From an uncultured Acidobacteriaceae bacterium (GTDB lineage Bacteria; Acidobacteriota; Terriglobia; Terriglobales; Acidobacteriaceae), in contig CALFMO010000007.1 in assembly GCA_937879855.1 (NCBI GenBank), positions 317,924 to 381,923 of the forward strand: a stretch of 64,000 bases of DNA, given 5' to 3'. Positions 1-7,685 of the stretch are shown in pieces. Under the pieces are notes generated by a model. That model worked only from the letters and a program-made list of their open reading frames with translations. It did no database searches and was not told where the DNA came from. The position numbers were made by a program, and so were the translations under genes. The stretch's first letter is position 1; every line of letters starts with the position of its first letter.

Positions 1-3000
1 GCGATCCTGCAGCACACGCAGCAGCTTTGGCTGCAATGCAATCGGCAATTCTCCGATCTCGTCAAGGAACAATGTCCCCTTGTCTGCCAGTTCAATGCGC
101 CCGAGTTTCTGGCTGACTGCTCCGGTGAATGCTCCCTTTTCATGTCCGAACAACTCGCTCTCCAGCAGTCCCTCGGGTACGGCCGCACAGTTGAGCTTGA
201 CGAAAGTCTTGTCCCGCCGCGAACTCAGCGAGTGCACCGAGCGTGCCACTAATTCCTTTCCGGTGCCGGTTTCTCCCAGTAACAAGACTGAAGAATCGGT
301 CGGCGCCACCACCCGTACATTTTTCAGTACCTCGAGCAGTGCCGGACTCTGTCCAATGATTTCTTCGAACCCAAGCTCCGTCTGAATTTCGCCTTCCAGG
401 TACGACTTTTCCTGTGCCAGCCTGTCCCGAGCGTCTTGCAAGCGGTCCGTCATCTCCCGGAGTTGCGCGATATCCATGGAAGCGCCCGTAATTCCCACAA
501 CATCCCCACTCGCATCCAGCAGGGGTTCTACCGTGATGTCGAATGCATAGTGTTTGCCGTTGTGCGGAATCACTACCTCCTGTCGTAACGCGATTCCAGT
601 TTTCAGCACTCGCCGCTTCAGTTCAAGCAAACTCGCCGCCTTTTTCGCCCCAATGATTTCCGCATCCGTCTTGCCGATCGCCTCGTGCTGCCAGTAAGCC
701 TGCGGGTTGTAAATCCACGTATAACGCAGGTCGCGGTCCTGGTTGAAGACGGTAACGGGAGAATCCTTGAGCGCCACGCGGAAGCGCTCCTCGCTACTTA
801 CGAGCGACAGTTCAGCCTTTCGCTTTCCCTCTTCTGCCATCACTTTCTCCGTCACATCGCGCTGGATGCCCCACGTGCGCAGGAGTTTCTCATCTTCCAC
901 AATCCCGATCAGGCTGCTACGGAACACCTTGGGATTGCCCTGAATATCCACTTCGTGCGACTCGCGCTCCAACACGTTGAATCCCGACCGAATGTATTGC
1001 CGGGTCAGTTCAATATTGCGCGGGTCGTCGGCCACCAGCATTTCTGTCAACCGCTTCCCCAAGAGCTCCTCTCCCGTCGCAAAACCGTACATTCTGCCCA
1101 TGGCATCGTTACACTCCGCCAGGTATGAGTGGTGGAGAATGTGTTGCACCAGTTCGTCCTCCGTCAGACCGACAGCCGCTGGGGTATCCAACTCCACGCG
1201 GAATATGCCTTCCGAACTTTGCGCCACGAAGCTGCGATAATCCTCTTCGCGCCGCTGCAGCGCCTCCTCCGCCTCTTTGCGCTCCGTAATGTCGATCGCA
1301 GTGGCCTGCACCACCGGCACGCCGTCGGGTCCATCCGCGATGATCACCGTATTGAATAAGACCCAAACCGCGGTCCCATTCTTTCGCCGAAATTGCATCT
1401 CCCGGCTGAAGAAGGCGCCCTCTTGTCTCAGATCGCGCAATAGTGGCTCCCGGTCGGCGGGGTTGAAATAGAACTCCGACGTCGGCCGTCCGCGAATTTC
1501 ATCCGTCCTGTCGTAGCCAAGCATGCGCGCCCAAGCGGCATTGCAATCCAGAACTTTCCCCTCCATGCTGGCAATCGCAACCCCCGCTACACTCTTCTCA
1601 AACAGGAACCGGTAACGTTGTTCCGACTTGAGCAGCGCCGCTTCCGCGCGCTTGCGTTCGGTGATATCACGCGCCGTCCCGCGCACAATTGGCTCGGCCA
1701 CGCCTTCAGTACGAAGTGTGTTGTTGTACTCCCAAATCCTGCGCTTGCCATCTTTGGTTACAACGCACAATAAGCCCCGATCTGCACCCGCCGTTTTAAT
1801 CCGCTCCAGATAGCTCTCAAACTGTTCCCGGTACTCGGGCGCAATCAAGTCCCGCATCGGAATTTTTAGGAGTTCTGCGACTTCATATCTCAACATGCGC
1901 GCCGACGCCGGATTCACCGAAAGGAATCTACCCTGCAGATCGTGCGTGCACACCAGGTCCTGACTGTGTTCAATTAAGTCGCGATAGCGGTCCTCGCTCT
2001 CGCGAAGCGCTCTTTCCGCCCTCCTCCGCTCGGTAATGTCGCGGGTGACGGCCACCACGTAACTCCGGTCCAGTTCCACGCGCCTCAGGCTGGTTTCTAC
2101 CGGGAATGTCGACCCATCTTTCCGCCGGTGGATGCTCTCCAGCAGCACGAACCCCGAATCTCGCAATTGTTCGAGAACTCTAACGCGGCTGCCCTCGTCG
2201 ACGTCCGGGTCCGTGTCGAACACCGTCATCGACAGCATCTCTTCCCGTGTGTACCCCAGGTCCTTGCAGGCTTTCTCATTCACATCCAAAAAGCGCAGTG
2301 TCTCCGGATCAACCACCGCCACCGCATCATTGGACTGGTCAATCAGCGCCCGAAACAGCTTCAGCGACTGCTCTGCCTCCTTGCGCTCAGTGATGTCTTG
2401 TAGAACGCTCGTTACACGGTCGACCCCTCCTGGCCCTTGCATCGGGAAGTACGAGATGAAAAGATCCCTCTCGCCAAGCGACGGATAGTTGTACTGCATT
2501 TCGTAGTGGACGATGTTTCCCTGGAAGCATTCATCCAGTTTGCCCTTGATTGTCGCTGCAAATACAAGCGGGTCCAGCACTTCCGAAATTCGCCGGCCTA
2601 TCAGATCCGACCTCTTCATGCCCCGATAGTTCAGAAAGGCGCGATTGACGACCACGTAGCGATAATCGCGATCCACCACCGTGATCATCTCTTCCAGATT
2701 TTCAACGGCTCTTTCGAACTCCTGCATTCTTTTTGTCCGGCTTCGAAATAGCTCGCCGATCCCGCTGATCGCCAATCCCATAACGACAAACAATGACAGC
2801 CCAACTACGTCGCGCAGATTCTTAACCGCGAATGAATTCAGGGGCTCGATGAAGAAGTATTCAGCAATCCCTGCCGAGAAAAGCGTTGCAAACACGCCGG
2901 GCCCAAAGCCGGCCAGCAAGGCGATCAGCATGATTGTGGGATAGAAGAAGATAAACGGTTGGGTAAACCCTAGTGCGACATCCAGACGGTATCGCACAAA

Positions 3001-3105
3001 AGCGGCAGCAGTCACAGCGACCAGCGCAACTCCGTACTTTCGGGGCCAGGTGTGCAGCCAGTATGCGGATGTCGCGGTGGTTTCCCATTGATCGGCAGAA
3101 CTCAT
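1..3105 (-). CDS. Membrane-anchored multi-PAS sigma-54-dependent transcriptional activator (3' end cut by window)
   Basis: An open frame of 1035 codons runs from the ATG at 3105, preceded by GAGGG, off the left edge. Residues 1-115 hold several hydrophobic segments resembling the DUF4118/KdpD-type membrane domain. About six PAS/PAC modules follow (roughly 125-245, 245-370, 370-495, 495-620, 620-755, 755-880), most ending in DITERK-like PAC signatures. From about 905 there is a sigma-54 AAA+ domain with Walker A GETGTGKE, the sigma-54 contact loop GAFTGA and Walker B GTLFLDEIGE. Proteins of this class remodel sigma-54 RNA polymerase holoenzyme at enhancers. There is no receiver domain, so the signal is probably sensed directly by the membrane/PAS part. 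The C-terminal DNA-binding helix-turn-helix expected for the family lies outside the window. Target genes are unknown. Confidence 0.93.
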   Translation of the reverse strand, partial: MSSADQWETTATSAYWLHTWPRKYGVALVAVTAAAFVRYRLDVALGFTQPFIFFYPTIMLIALLAGFGPGVFATLFSAGIAEYFFIEPLNSFAVKNLRDVVGLSLFVVMGLAISGIGELFRSRTKRMQEFERAVENLEEMITVVDRDYRYVVVNRAFLNYRGMKRSDLIGRRISEVLDPLVFAATIKGKLDECFQGNIVHYEMQYNYPSLGERDLFISYFPMQGPGGVDRVTSVLQDITERKEAEQSLKLFRALIDQSNDAVAVVDPETLRFLDVNEKACKDLGYTREEMLSMTVFDTDPDVDEGSRVRVLEQLRDSGFVLLESIHRRKDGSTFPVETSLRRVELDRSYVVAVTRDITERRRAERALRESEDRYRDLIEHSQDLVCTHDLQGRFLSVNPASARMLRYEVAELLKIPMRDLIAPEYREQFESYLERIKTAGADRGLLCVVTKDGKRRIWEYNNTLRTEGVAEPIVRGTARDITERKRAEAALLKSEQRYRFLFEKSVAGVAIASMEGKVLDCNAAWARMLGYDRTDEIRGRPTSEFYFNPADREPLLRDLRQEGAFFSREMQFRRKNGTAVWVLFNTVIIADGPDGVPVVQATAIDITERKEAEEALQRREEDYRSFVAQSSEGIFRVELDTPAAVGLTEDELVQHILHHSYLAECNDAMGRMYGFATGEELLGKRLTEMLVADDPRNIELTRQYIRSGFNVLERESHEVDIQGNPKVFRSSLIGIVEDEKLLRTWGIQRDVTEKVMAEEGKRKAELSLVSSEERFRVALKDSPVTVFNQDRDLRYTWIYNPQAYWQHEAIGKTDAEIIGAKKAASLLELKRRVLKTGIALRQEVVIPHNGKHYAFDITVEPLLDASGDVVGITGASMDIAQLREMTDRLQDARDRLAQEKSYLEGEIQTELGFEEIIGQSPALLEVLKNVRVVAPTDSSVLLLGETGTGKELVARSVHSLSSRRDKTFVKLNCAAVPEGLLESELFGHEKGAFTGAVSQKLGRIELADKGTLFLDEIGELPIALQPKLLRVLQDR

Positions 3106-3508
3106 AGCCAACCCTCACTTCCTGGGATCCTTAATCCAATAATTGCACCTTTGCGAAGCCCGAACACTTACTGCAAAGGGACAGCCGGAACAACCTCTTC
3201 CGCATAGAGGTCTTCTGCCGCCTAACAGCACGAAACGCCCGGGGAGGGCACCAAAACAGTAGCCGCCATCATACCGGATTGCACCTCTCAATATGTGATT
3301 CAAATCACAAATGTCGTCAGGTGCGACCCAAAATGAATCCTCCGCATGAATTACCACTTTGGATTAGTCTTCGCGCTTATTCTTTGGATTGAGCAGAATC
3401 GGACAACATCCGGTAGGTCGGACGTGTTACATTTCTTATTTTTTTCCGCCGCTCGCGGGGTAGTGAACGACACGAAAAATGGGGCTCCGGCAGTAATAAA
3501 CACCGGCT
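3106..3508. other. Intergenic region upstream of the sigma-54 activator
   Basis: Between the activator start and the PilZ stop no convincing gene is seen. It contains a perfect CRP/FNR-type palindrome at 3294-3309 and an A/T-rich patch around 3440-3452. Short open frames on both strands lack ribosome binding sites and protein-like composition. Confidence 0.6.
3294..3309. promoter_or_regulatory. CRP/FNR-family operator-like palindrome
   Basis: TGTGATTCAAATCACA is a perfect inverted repeat and matches the TGTGA-N6-TCACA consensus of CRP/FNR-family regulators exactly. It lies 189 bases upstream of the sigma-54 activator start on the minus strand, so it could activate that gene. No regulator of this family is encoded in the window. 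The match is seen; the regulatory role is inferred. Confidence 0.55.
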
Positions 3509-3916
3509 CTAGAATGTCTCGAGATCGAGGCGGGGTGGCCGGCGAGCCGGTAAATTTCCAGCGGCTGGCACGACGTTTTGATTCAGCAGCGAGGTGATTT
3601 CCCGTTCCAATAAGTCCCGCTCCGCCGCCCAAAGCGAAGTGAACCGAAACGGCTGTAGATACTTCACTCCAGCTCGCATTGGAAACAGCATCTCAGCTTT
3701 GGGGTGCACGGTGCTTGGCCCAACTGGAAATGTCAGTCCAACCTTGGTGCGCTCGTCCAGATACATCGCCAGTTCCAGCATGCCACCCGTCACCGAAAGC
3801 TGATGCAGCTTGGCCGGCACACGCCGGAGATTTTCCAACTGCACCACCACGGTAACCGTCCCGCGCAGGTTTACGCGAGGCGCGCGGGTGGGCCGGGGTT
3901 GCGACGGCTGGCTCAT
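3509..3916 (-). CDS. PilZ-domain protein, putative c-di-GMP receptor
   Basis: A 135-residue protein starting at an ATG preceded by AAGGAG (11-base spacing). The N-terminal RAPRVNLRGTV stretch and the LSVTGGML segment about 30 residues later fit the RxxxR ... (D/N)xSxxG layout of PilZ domains, with the second motif degenerate (S-V-T-G-G). The rest is a short beta-rich domain followed by a proline/arginine-rich tail. PilZ proteins bind cyclic di-GMP and alter motility, exopolysaccharide or secretion. It is the last gene of a minus-strand group with a receiver protein and a zinc-ribbon protein, 16 bases after the latter. The degenerate motif leaves c-di-GMP binding uncertain. Confidence 0.72.
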   Translation of the reverse strand: MSQPSQPRPTRAPRVNLRGTVTVVVQLENLRRVPAKLHQLSVTGGMLELAMYLDERTKVGLTFPVGPSTVHPKAEMLFPMRAGVKYLQPFRFTSLWAAERDLLEREITSLLNQNVVPAAGNLPARRPPRLDLETF

Positions 3917-3932
3917 GACTCGTCCGACTCCT

Positions 3933-4154
3933 TTAGTGCCATGTACTTCGAACGTGGGAGCAGGTATCGCCTTGCAATCCGCGTTGAATGACCGCGGTCA
4001 GCAGCCGATCGGTTCGCTGCATCTTGTTCCAGTCATATTCATAAGCCGCTCCGCAGCCCAGGCAGATCTGATAGTACCGGCCATTGTCGTCTACGCGCGG
4101 CCACGCGAAGCGATGCGCGCATCCTCGTCCCAGTAGATTCTTTATGAAGTTCAA
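3933..4154 (-). CDS. Small zinc-ribbon-like conserved hypothetical protein
   Basis: A 73-residue protein with cysteine/histidine pairs (GCAHRF, then ICLGCGAAYEYDW) that could hold one metal ion. I prefer the TTG at 4154, which overlaps the receiver's TGA stop (ATTGA) and has AGGTGG seven bases upstream. An ATG at 4196 would add 14 residues but has no ribosome binding site and overlaps the upstream gene by 46 bases. The arrangement suggests translational coupling to the receiver gene. The function is not known; the position between a receiver and a PilZ protein suggests signalling. Confidence 0.65.
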   Translation of the reverse strand: MNFIKNLLGRGCAHRFAWPRVDDNGRYYQICLGCGAAYEYDWNKMQRTDRLLTAVIQRGLQGDTCSHVRSTWH

Positions 4155-4579
4155 TCGGTCACCACCTGGTTTCGGCTCTTCCAGTGATCGAGCCAACGTG
4201 AAAAAAACGGTTTGGGACGGTCCCCGAGCATCTCCTGCAGCGTCGACAGGAGGATACTGGGCGGTTGCGATTTCGAGATAAACGAATCCACCGAACTCAA
4301 CTTATTCTTCGGTAGCGGTTCGTAGGCCGACAAAAGCATGATCGGGATCCGGGAATTGATGCGCTTCATCTTCGCTGCCACCACATCCCCGTTCATCCCG
4401 GGCATCTGGTAGTCGAGCACTACTGCATCCACGGCCTGCGTGCGGAACAACTTCAACCCTTCGTCGCCGCCACTGGCCTCCAAGACCTGATACCCACTCT
4501 GTTCGAGCAGCATCTTTCGGCCAATAAGGCCGTTCCAATGGTCGTCGATACACAAAATTCTTGCTTTAGCGTGAGTCAT
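4151..4579 (-). CDS. Single-domain response regulator (CheY-like receiver)
   Basis: A 142-residue stand-alone receiver. The acidic pocket is ILCIDDH near the N-terminus, the phospho-acceptor Asp is in VVLDYQMPGMNG, the Thr/Ser switch residue is in MLLSAY and the conserved Lys in FISKSQ. The ATG at 4579 (MTHAKAR) follows GAAGG; a TTG 13 codons upstream is possible but less likely. No output domain follows, only about 25 residues rich in W, K and R. Such proteins pass phosphate to, or bind, a partner. No kinase is adjacent on this strand; the downstream zinc-ribbon and PilZ genes are the likely functional partners. Confidence 0.85.
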   Translation of the reverse strand: MTHAKARILCIDDHWNGLIGRKMLLEQSGYQVLEASGGDEGLKLFRTQAVDAVVLDYQMPGMNGDVVAAKMKRINSRIPIMLLSAYEPLPKNKLSSVDSFISKSQPPSILLSTLQEMLGDRPKPFFSRWLDHWKSRNQVVTD

Positions 4580-4919
4580 GACCTTCAGTTTCCGATCCGG
4601 CCAGGATTGATTCAGCAAGCGTGGCTTTCAGTATCCAAGCGACGATGCTAACTGCGAAGTGGTGGGCAAATTGATTCTGCCTGCCCCCTTCCACATCTTC
4701 AAATTACGAACGGTCACTCCAGTAGCAGTTACCGAGAAAGTGGCTTCCGGATTTCGCCTGCCGGGCTCGTTTGAGCGAAATCCAAATCAAAAAGCCGTCA
4801 CCCGAAGCCGGAAGCTGGCGGGAAGCTGCAAAGAAAACGGGCGAGTCGTCATCGACTCGCCCGCTCAATTCCATAGTGATGTAACTTGTTAGGTCTGTTC
4901 CTGCAGCTTCGCAATACCC
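4580..4919. other. Intergenic region between the receiver operon and the OmpA-like gene
   Basis: No gene is seen. It contains the minus-strand terminator of the OmpA-like gene (4831-4863) and should hold the promoter of the receiver operon near its low end; no clear -35/-10 pair could be picked by eye. Confidence 0.5.
4831..4863 (-). terminator. Rho-independent terminator of the OmpA-like gene
   Basis: A perfect 11-bp stem (CGGGCGAGTCG at 4838-4848 with its complement at 4853-4863) and 4-base loop TCAT is followed on the minus strand by TTTTCTT. It lies 57 bases beyond the stop of the gene ending at 4920. Confidence 0.85.
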
Positions 4920-5747
4920 TCAGTGCTGCGCCGACCCTAAGGCTTCGTTCTTCAGGACGTTAACTTCGACTCGCCCGCCGCTGCTGTGAGCCGCCACAGC
5001 GCCATTTCCGCCAGAGGGCGCATTCCCCATACTCATCACGTAAACCCGATAGACCGGAATCTCATGATTGAGCACCAGGTAGCGTTGCACCGAATCCGCC
5101 ATCTTTCGCGAACTCGCGATCGCCGCCTGACCGCGACCCGAAGCAAATCCGCGCACTTCGATGATGTAGCTCCGCTGACCCTTCAGAGACTCCGCCATCT
5201 GGTCCAGCGCATCCTTGGCCGACTTGCTCAGAACGGTCTGCCCGGGACGGAAGCGAATCTCCGTTTGTGCATCCCCTTTGTATTGGTCAAGGTTTCCGAC
5301 CATCTGCTCTACCGACGAAACCCGGGTGGAGGCTTGGGTGGCGCTGGTCTGCGCCTCCTGCGCCTTGCTGTTGGCCTCGGTCGCGTGCTGGTCCGCCAGA
5401 TTGACTTTCTCCGACGCCAGTTGAATGCCTTGGGTCGCGCGGCTATCGACTGTCTTTATGGAGTTGCTGTTCTCTGAGGTAATCTGATCCAGTTCGTTGA
5501 GCCGGTCTCGAATGGGGCCAACCCGTCGTTGCACGTACTTTTTGTTGGCGAATGGATGGGTCACCAGGTTCACTAGGTTGGGATCATCGCCGTCCCAGAA
5601 GCCGTTGGTAGCCGGAGGTGGAATCGGTTCTCGGGCGCTGCTAGACGCGGGTGCAGTTTGGTCCGAAGTTGAGTTGGTCTGTTGCGCCAACCCAGGAAGG
5701 GCAAAGGCTATAGACAAAAGGAGGATCAGAAATATGGGCTGTTTCAT
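4920..5747 (-). CDS. OmpA-family periplasmic/outer-membrane protein with coiled-coil linker
   Basis: A 275-residue exported protein. The start at MKQPIF gives a typical signal peptide (hydrophobic LILLLSIAFALPG, cleavage near GLAQQ); an upstream ATG would add eight residues. Residues about 75-150 are rich in Q, A, S, T and E in a heptad-like pattern, suggesting a helical or coiled-coil rod. The C-terminal 110 residues follow the OmpA peptidoglycan-binding pattern: RFRPGQTVLS, IIEVRGFASGRG, then an SSRKMADSVQRYLV helix. The protein probably tethers the envelope to peptidoglycan; the lack of a predicted barrel suggests a periplasmic or lipid-free anchor. Monocistronic, with a strong terminator. 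Confidence 0.82.
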   Translation of the reverse strand: MKQPIFLILLLSIAFALPGLAQQTNSTSDQTAPASSSAREPIPPPATNGFWDGDDPNLVNLVTHPFANKKYVQRRVGPIRDRLNELDQITSENSNSIKTVDSRATQGIQLASEKVNLADQHATEANSKAQEAQTSATQASTRVSSVEQMVGNLDQYKGDAQTEIRFRPGQTVLSKSAKDALDQMAESLKGQRSYIIEVRGFASGRGQAAIASSRKMADSVQRYLVLNHEIPVYRVYVMSMGNAPSGGNGAVAAHSSGGRVEVNVLKNEALGSAQH

Positions 5748-6266
5748 TTTCGACCTTCTTCCGAGTGGCACCTCGGGGGACTTTCACCGGATCGACTTCT
5801 GACACGGCACTGTAGATTGTGCACGTAGCGGGCCAAAGCTGCAAGTGCTACATCAATACAGAATGCGTTTCCGGCGCCAATAAATGCAGCCTGTGTGCAG
5901 AACTCTTCATTCCTGCAGCAAATTCCTCGACATCTCGGCTGCCGAATAGACCTCCTGAAGTGATCACGAGGGACGGCCTCCCCACGGTGGTCTAGGGCCG
6001 GACCGCCGCCCACGGTGGTACAGAGCCGCTTTGCCCGGCCAGGCCCCGCCCCCGGCTGTACTCCCAGGCTCTACAGCAAATACCGTAAGGCATTGCTCTC
6101 CGTCTCGTGATAAAAATCCCCCCAAACGTTCGCTCGCAAGCCGGTCTAGAGCGTCCTATCGCGAAGCTTGGATTGAGGAGTTAGGCCGAAAACTCCCAGC
6201 GCCACTACCGACGGATTTCGTGAATCGTCCCCGGTGACGCCACCACCAGAGATTGGAGAACGACGA
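5748..6266. other. Intergenic region between divergent OmpA-like and hybrid-kinase genes
   Basis: 519 bases with no supported gene. CCCACGGTGG occurs twice about 40 bases apart (near 5980 and 6010). A 68-codon plus-strand frame at 6031-6237 has no ribosome binding site and an unnatural composition rich in P, R and S. Promoters for both divergent genes must lie here. Confidence 0.5.
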
Positions 6267-7526
6267 ATGCGCGCCAAAGATAAAGTAAACGTGCTGATGG
6301 TAGACGATCATCCCACCAAGCTTCTCACGTACGAAGCCATCCTCGCCGGGTTGGGCGAAAACCTCATTAAGGCGAAATCGGGTAACGAAGCCCTCGAACT
6401 GCTCCTAAAACATGACGTCGCTGTCGTCCTCACCGATGTAAGCATGCCGGGAATGGACGGCTTCGAGTTGGCCGACACCATTCGCCAGCACCCGCGCTTC
6501 CGGAAGATGCCAATCATTTTTATTTCGGCGGTATGCGTCTCCGATTTCGACCGCCTCAAGGGCTATCAAACCGGCGCTGTTGATTATATTTCCGTGCCCG
6601 TCGTTCCGGAATTATTGCGCGCCAAAGTCTCGGTTTTTGCGGAACTCCATCGTAGGGCTCTGCAGTTGGAAAATCTGAATCGCGAACTCCGGCGTCTTTC
6701 CAACAGCCTGATTGCGGCGCAGGACAATGAACGACGCCGCATCGCGCGTGCCATGCACGATGGCCTGGGCCAGGAACTCAGCGCCGCCAAGATGGTTTTG
6801 GATGGGCTTGCTTCTCATGAGGAGCCTGCAAATTCCCGGAGAGCGCTTGCTGTCTCAGATGCCAGCGCTATGATTGATCGCGCGCTCCAGCAGGTTCGCA
6901 GCATTTCTCATCTCTTGCATCCCCCTCTGCTTGATGAGGTCGGGCTCAGTTCCGCCATTGCCTGGTTCCTCGAAGGATTCACCAAGCGCAGCGGTATCGG
7001 CACGTGTCTCGATATGCAACCCACCGAGTTCCCAAGGTTCCCGGCGGAATTGGAAACCGCCGTGTTTCGCATCGTCCAAGAGGCCTTGAATAATGTTTTC
7101 CGGCACTCTGGAGCGCGCAACAGTTGGATCGCGCTGCAGCAGCAAGACGGCCGATTGATTGTGAGCGTGCGCGACGACGGAAAGGGCATCAATATGAACG
7201 TCGTTGATTGCCGTCCGGATAGTATTGGCGTCGGTATCGGAGGGATGCGCCAACGGGTAAAGGAATTCGGCGGCGAATTGACCCTGCAAAACTGTAATCC
7301 CGGCACTCTGCTCGAGATAAGTATTCCCACCGGCAATTGGGTTCAACCGACGGTTGGTGAGTCTGCCAAAGAAAGCTTACCAGCGGAGGCTCCGGCGCGG
7401 CCGATCCCTGCTCCGCTCACGCCCCCAGCAGCCCCTGCAAGCCTAACCGCGGTTTCAATTTCTGCTACCGTTACAAAGGACGCGAGCAACGGTGCAGCGG
7501 CAGTTTTGCTGCCCGCCGTACTTTGA
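6267..7526 (+). CDS. Hybrid protein: receiver plus HisKA_3-type histidine kinase
   Basis: 419 residues from an ATG with GGAGAA six bases upstream. Residues 5-125 are a receiver (VNVLMVDDH, phospho-Asp in VVLTDVSMPGMDG, VDYISVPV replacing the usual K-P pair). A short helical linker leads to a HisKA_3 dimerisation domain (ERRRIARAMHDGLGQELS, His in AMHDGLGQ) and an HATPase_c domain (N-box VQEALNNVFRHSGA, G1 DDGKGI, G2 GVGIGGMRQRV). The last 70 residues are rich in P and A and probably disordered. NarX/LiaS-type kinases phosphorylate LuxR-type regulators, none of which is adjacent. A receiver in front of the kinase suggests a phospho-input controlling kinase activity. A second hybrid protein follows on the same strand 159 bases later. 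Confidence 0.88.
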   Translation: MRAKDKVNVLMVDDHPTKLLTYEAILAGLGENLIKAKSGNEALELLLKHDVAVVLTDVSMPGMDGFELADTIRQHPRFRKMPIIFISAVCVSDFDRLKGYQTGAVDYISVPVVPELLRAKVSVFAELHRRALQLENLNRELRRLSNSLIAAQDNERRRIARAMHDGLGQELSAAKMVLDGLASHEEPANSRRALAVSDASAMIDRALQQVRSISHLLHPPLLDEVGLSSAIAWFLEGFTKRSGIGTCLDMQPTEFPRFPAELETAVFRIVQEALNNVFRHSGARNSWIALQQQDGRLIVSVRDDGKGINMNVVDCRPDSIGVGIGGMRQRVKEFGGELTLQNCNPGTLLEISIPTGNWVQPTVGESAKESLPAEAPARPIPAPLTPPAAPASLTAVSISATVTKDASNGAAAVLLPAVL

Positions 7527-7685
7527 TTCGAAATCGACTGAAATGGCCGCTCTCAAGCCCATCAGGTAACCGCTGTATTGGACGTAGGAAAATACGGTAT
7601 TTCCCAAAACCCCTCGCTGCTTTAACATAGCCAGATTCTGCCGACCGTTTCCGGTTCCCGGCGGATCTGCCACTCAAAGTAAACC

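Noticed and set aside
6031..6237. 68-codon plus-strand frame in front of the first hybrid kinase
   Set aside because: No ribosome binding site, composition rich in P, R and S, lies in a control region.
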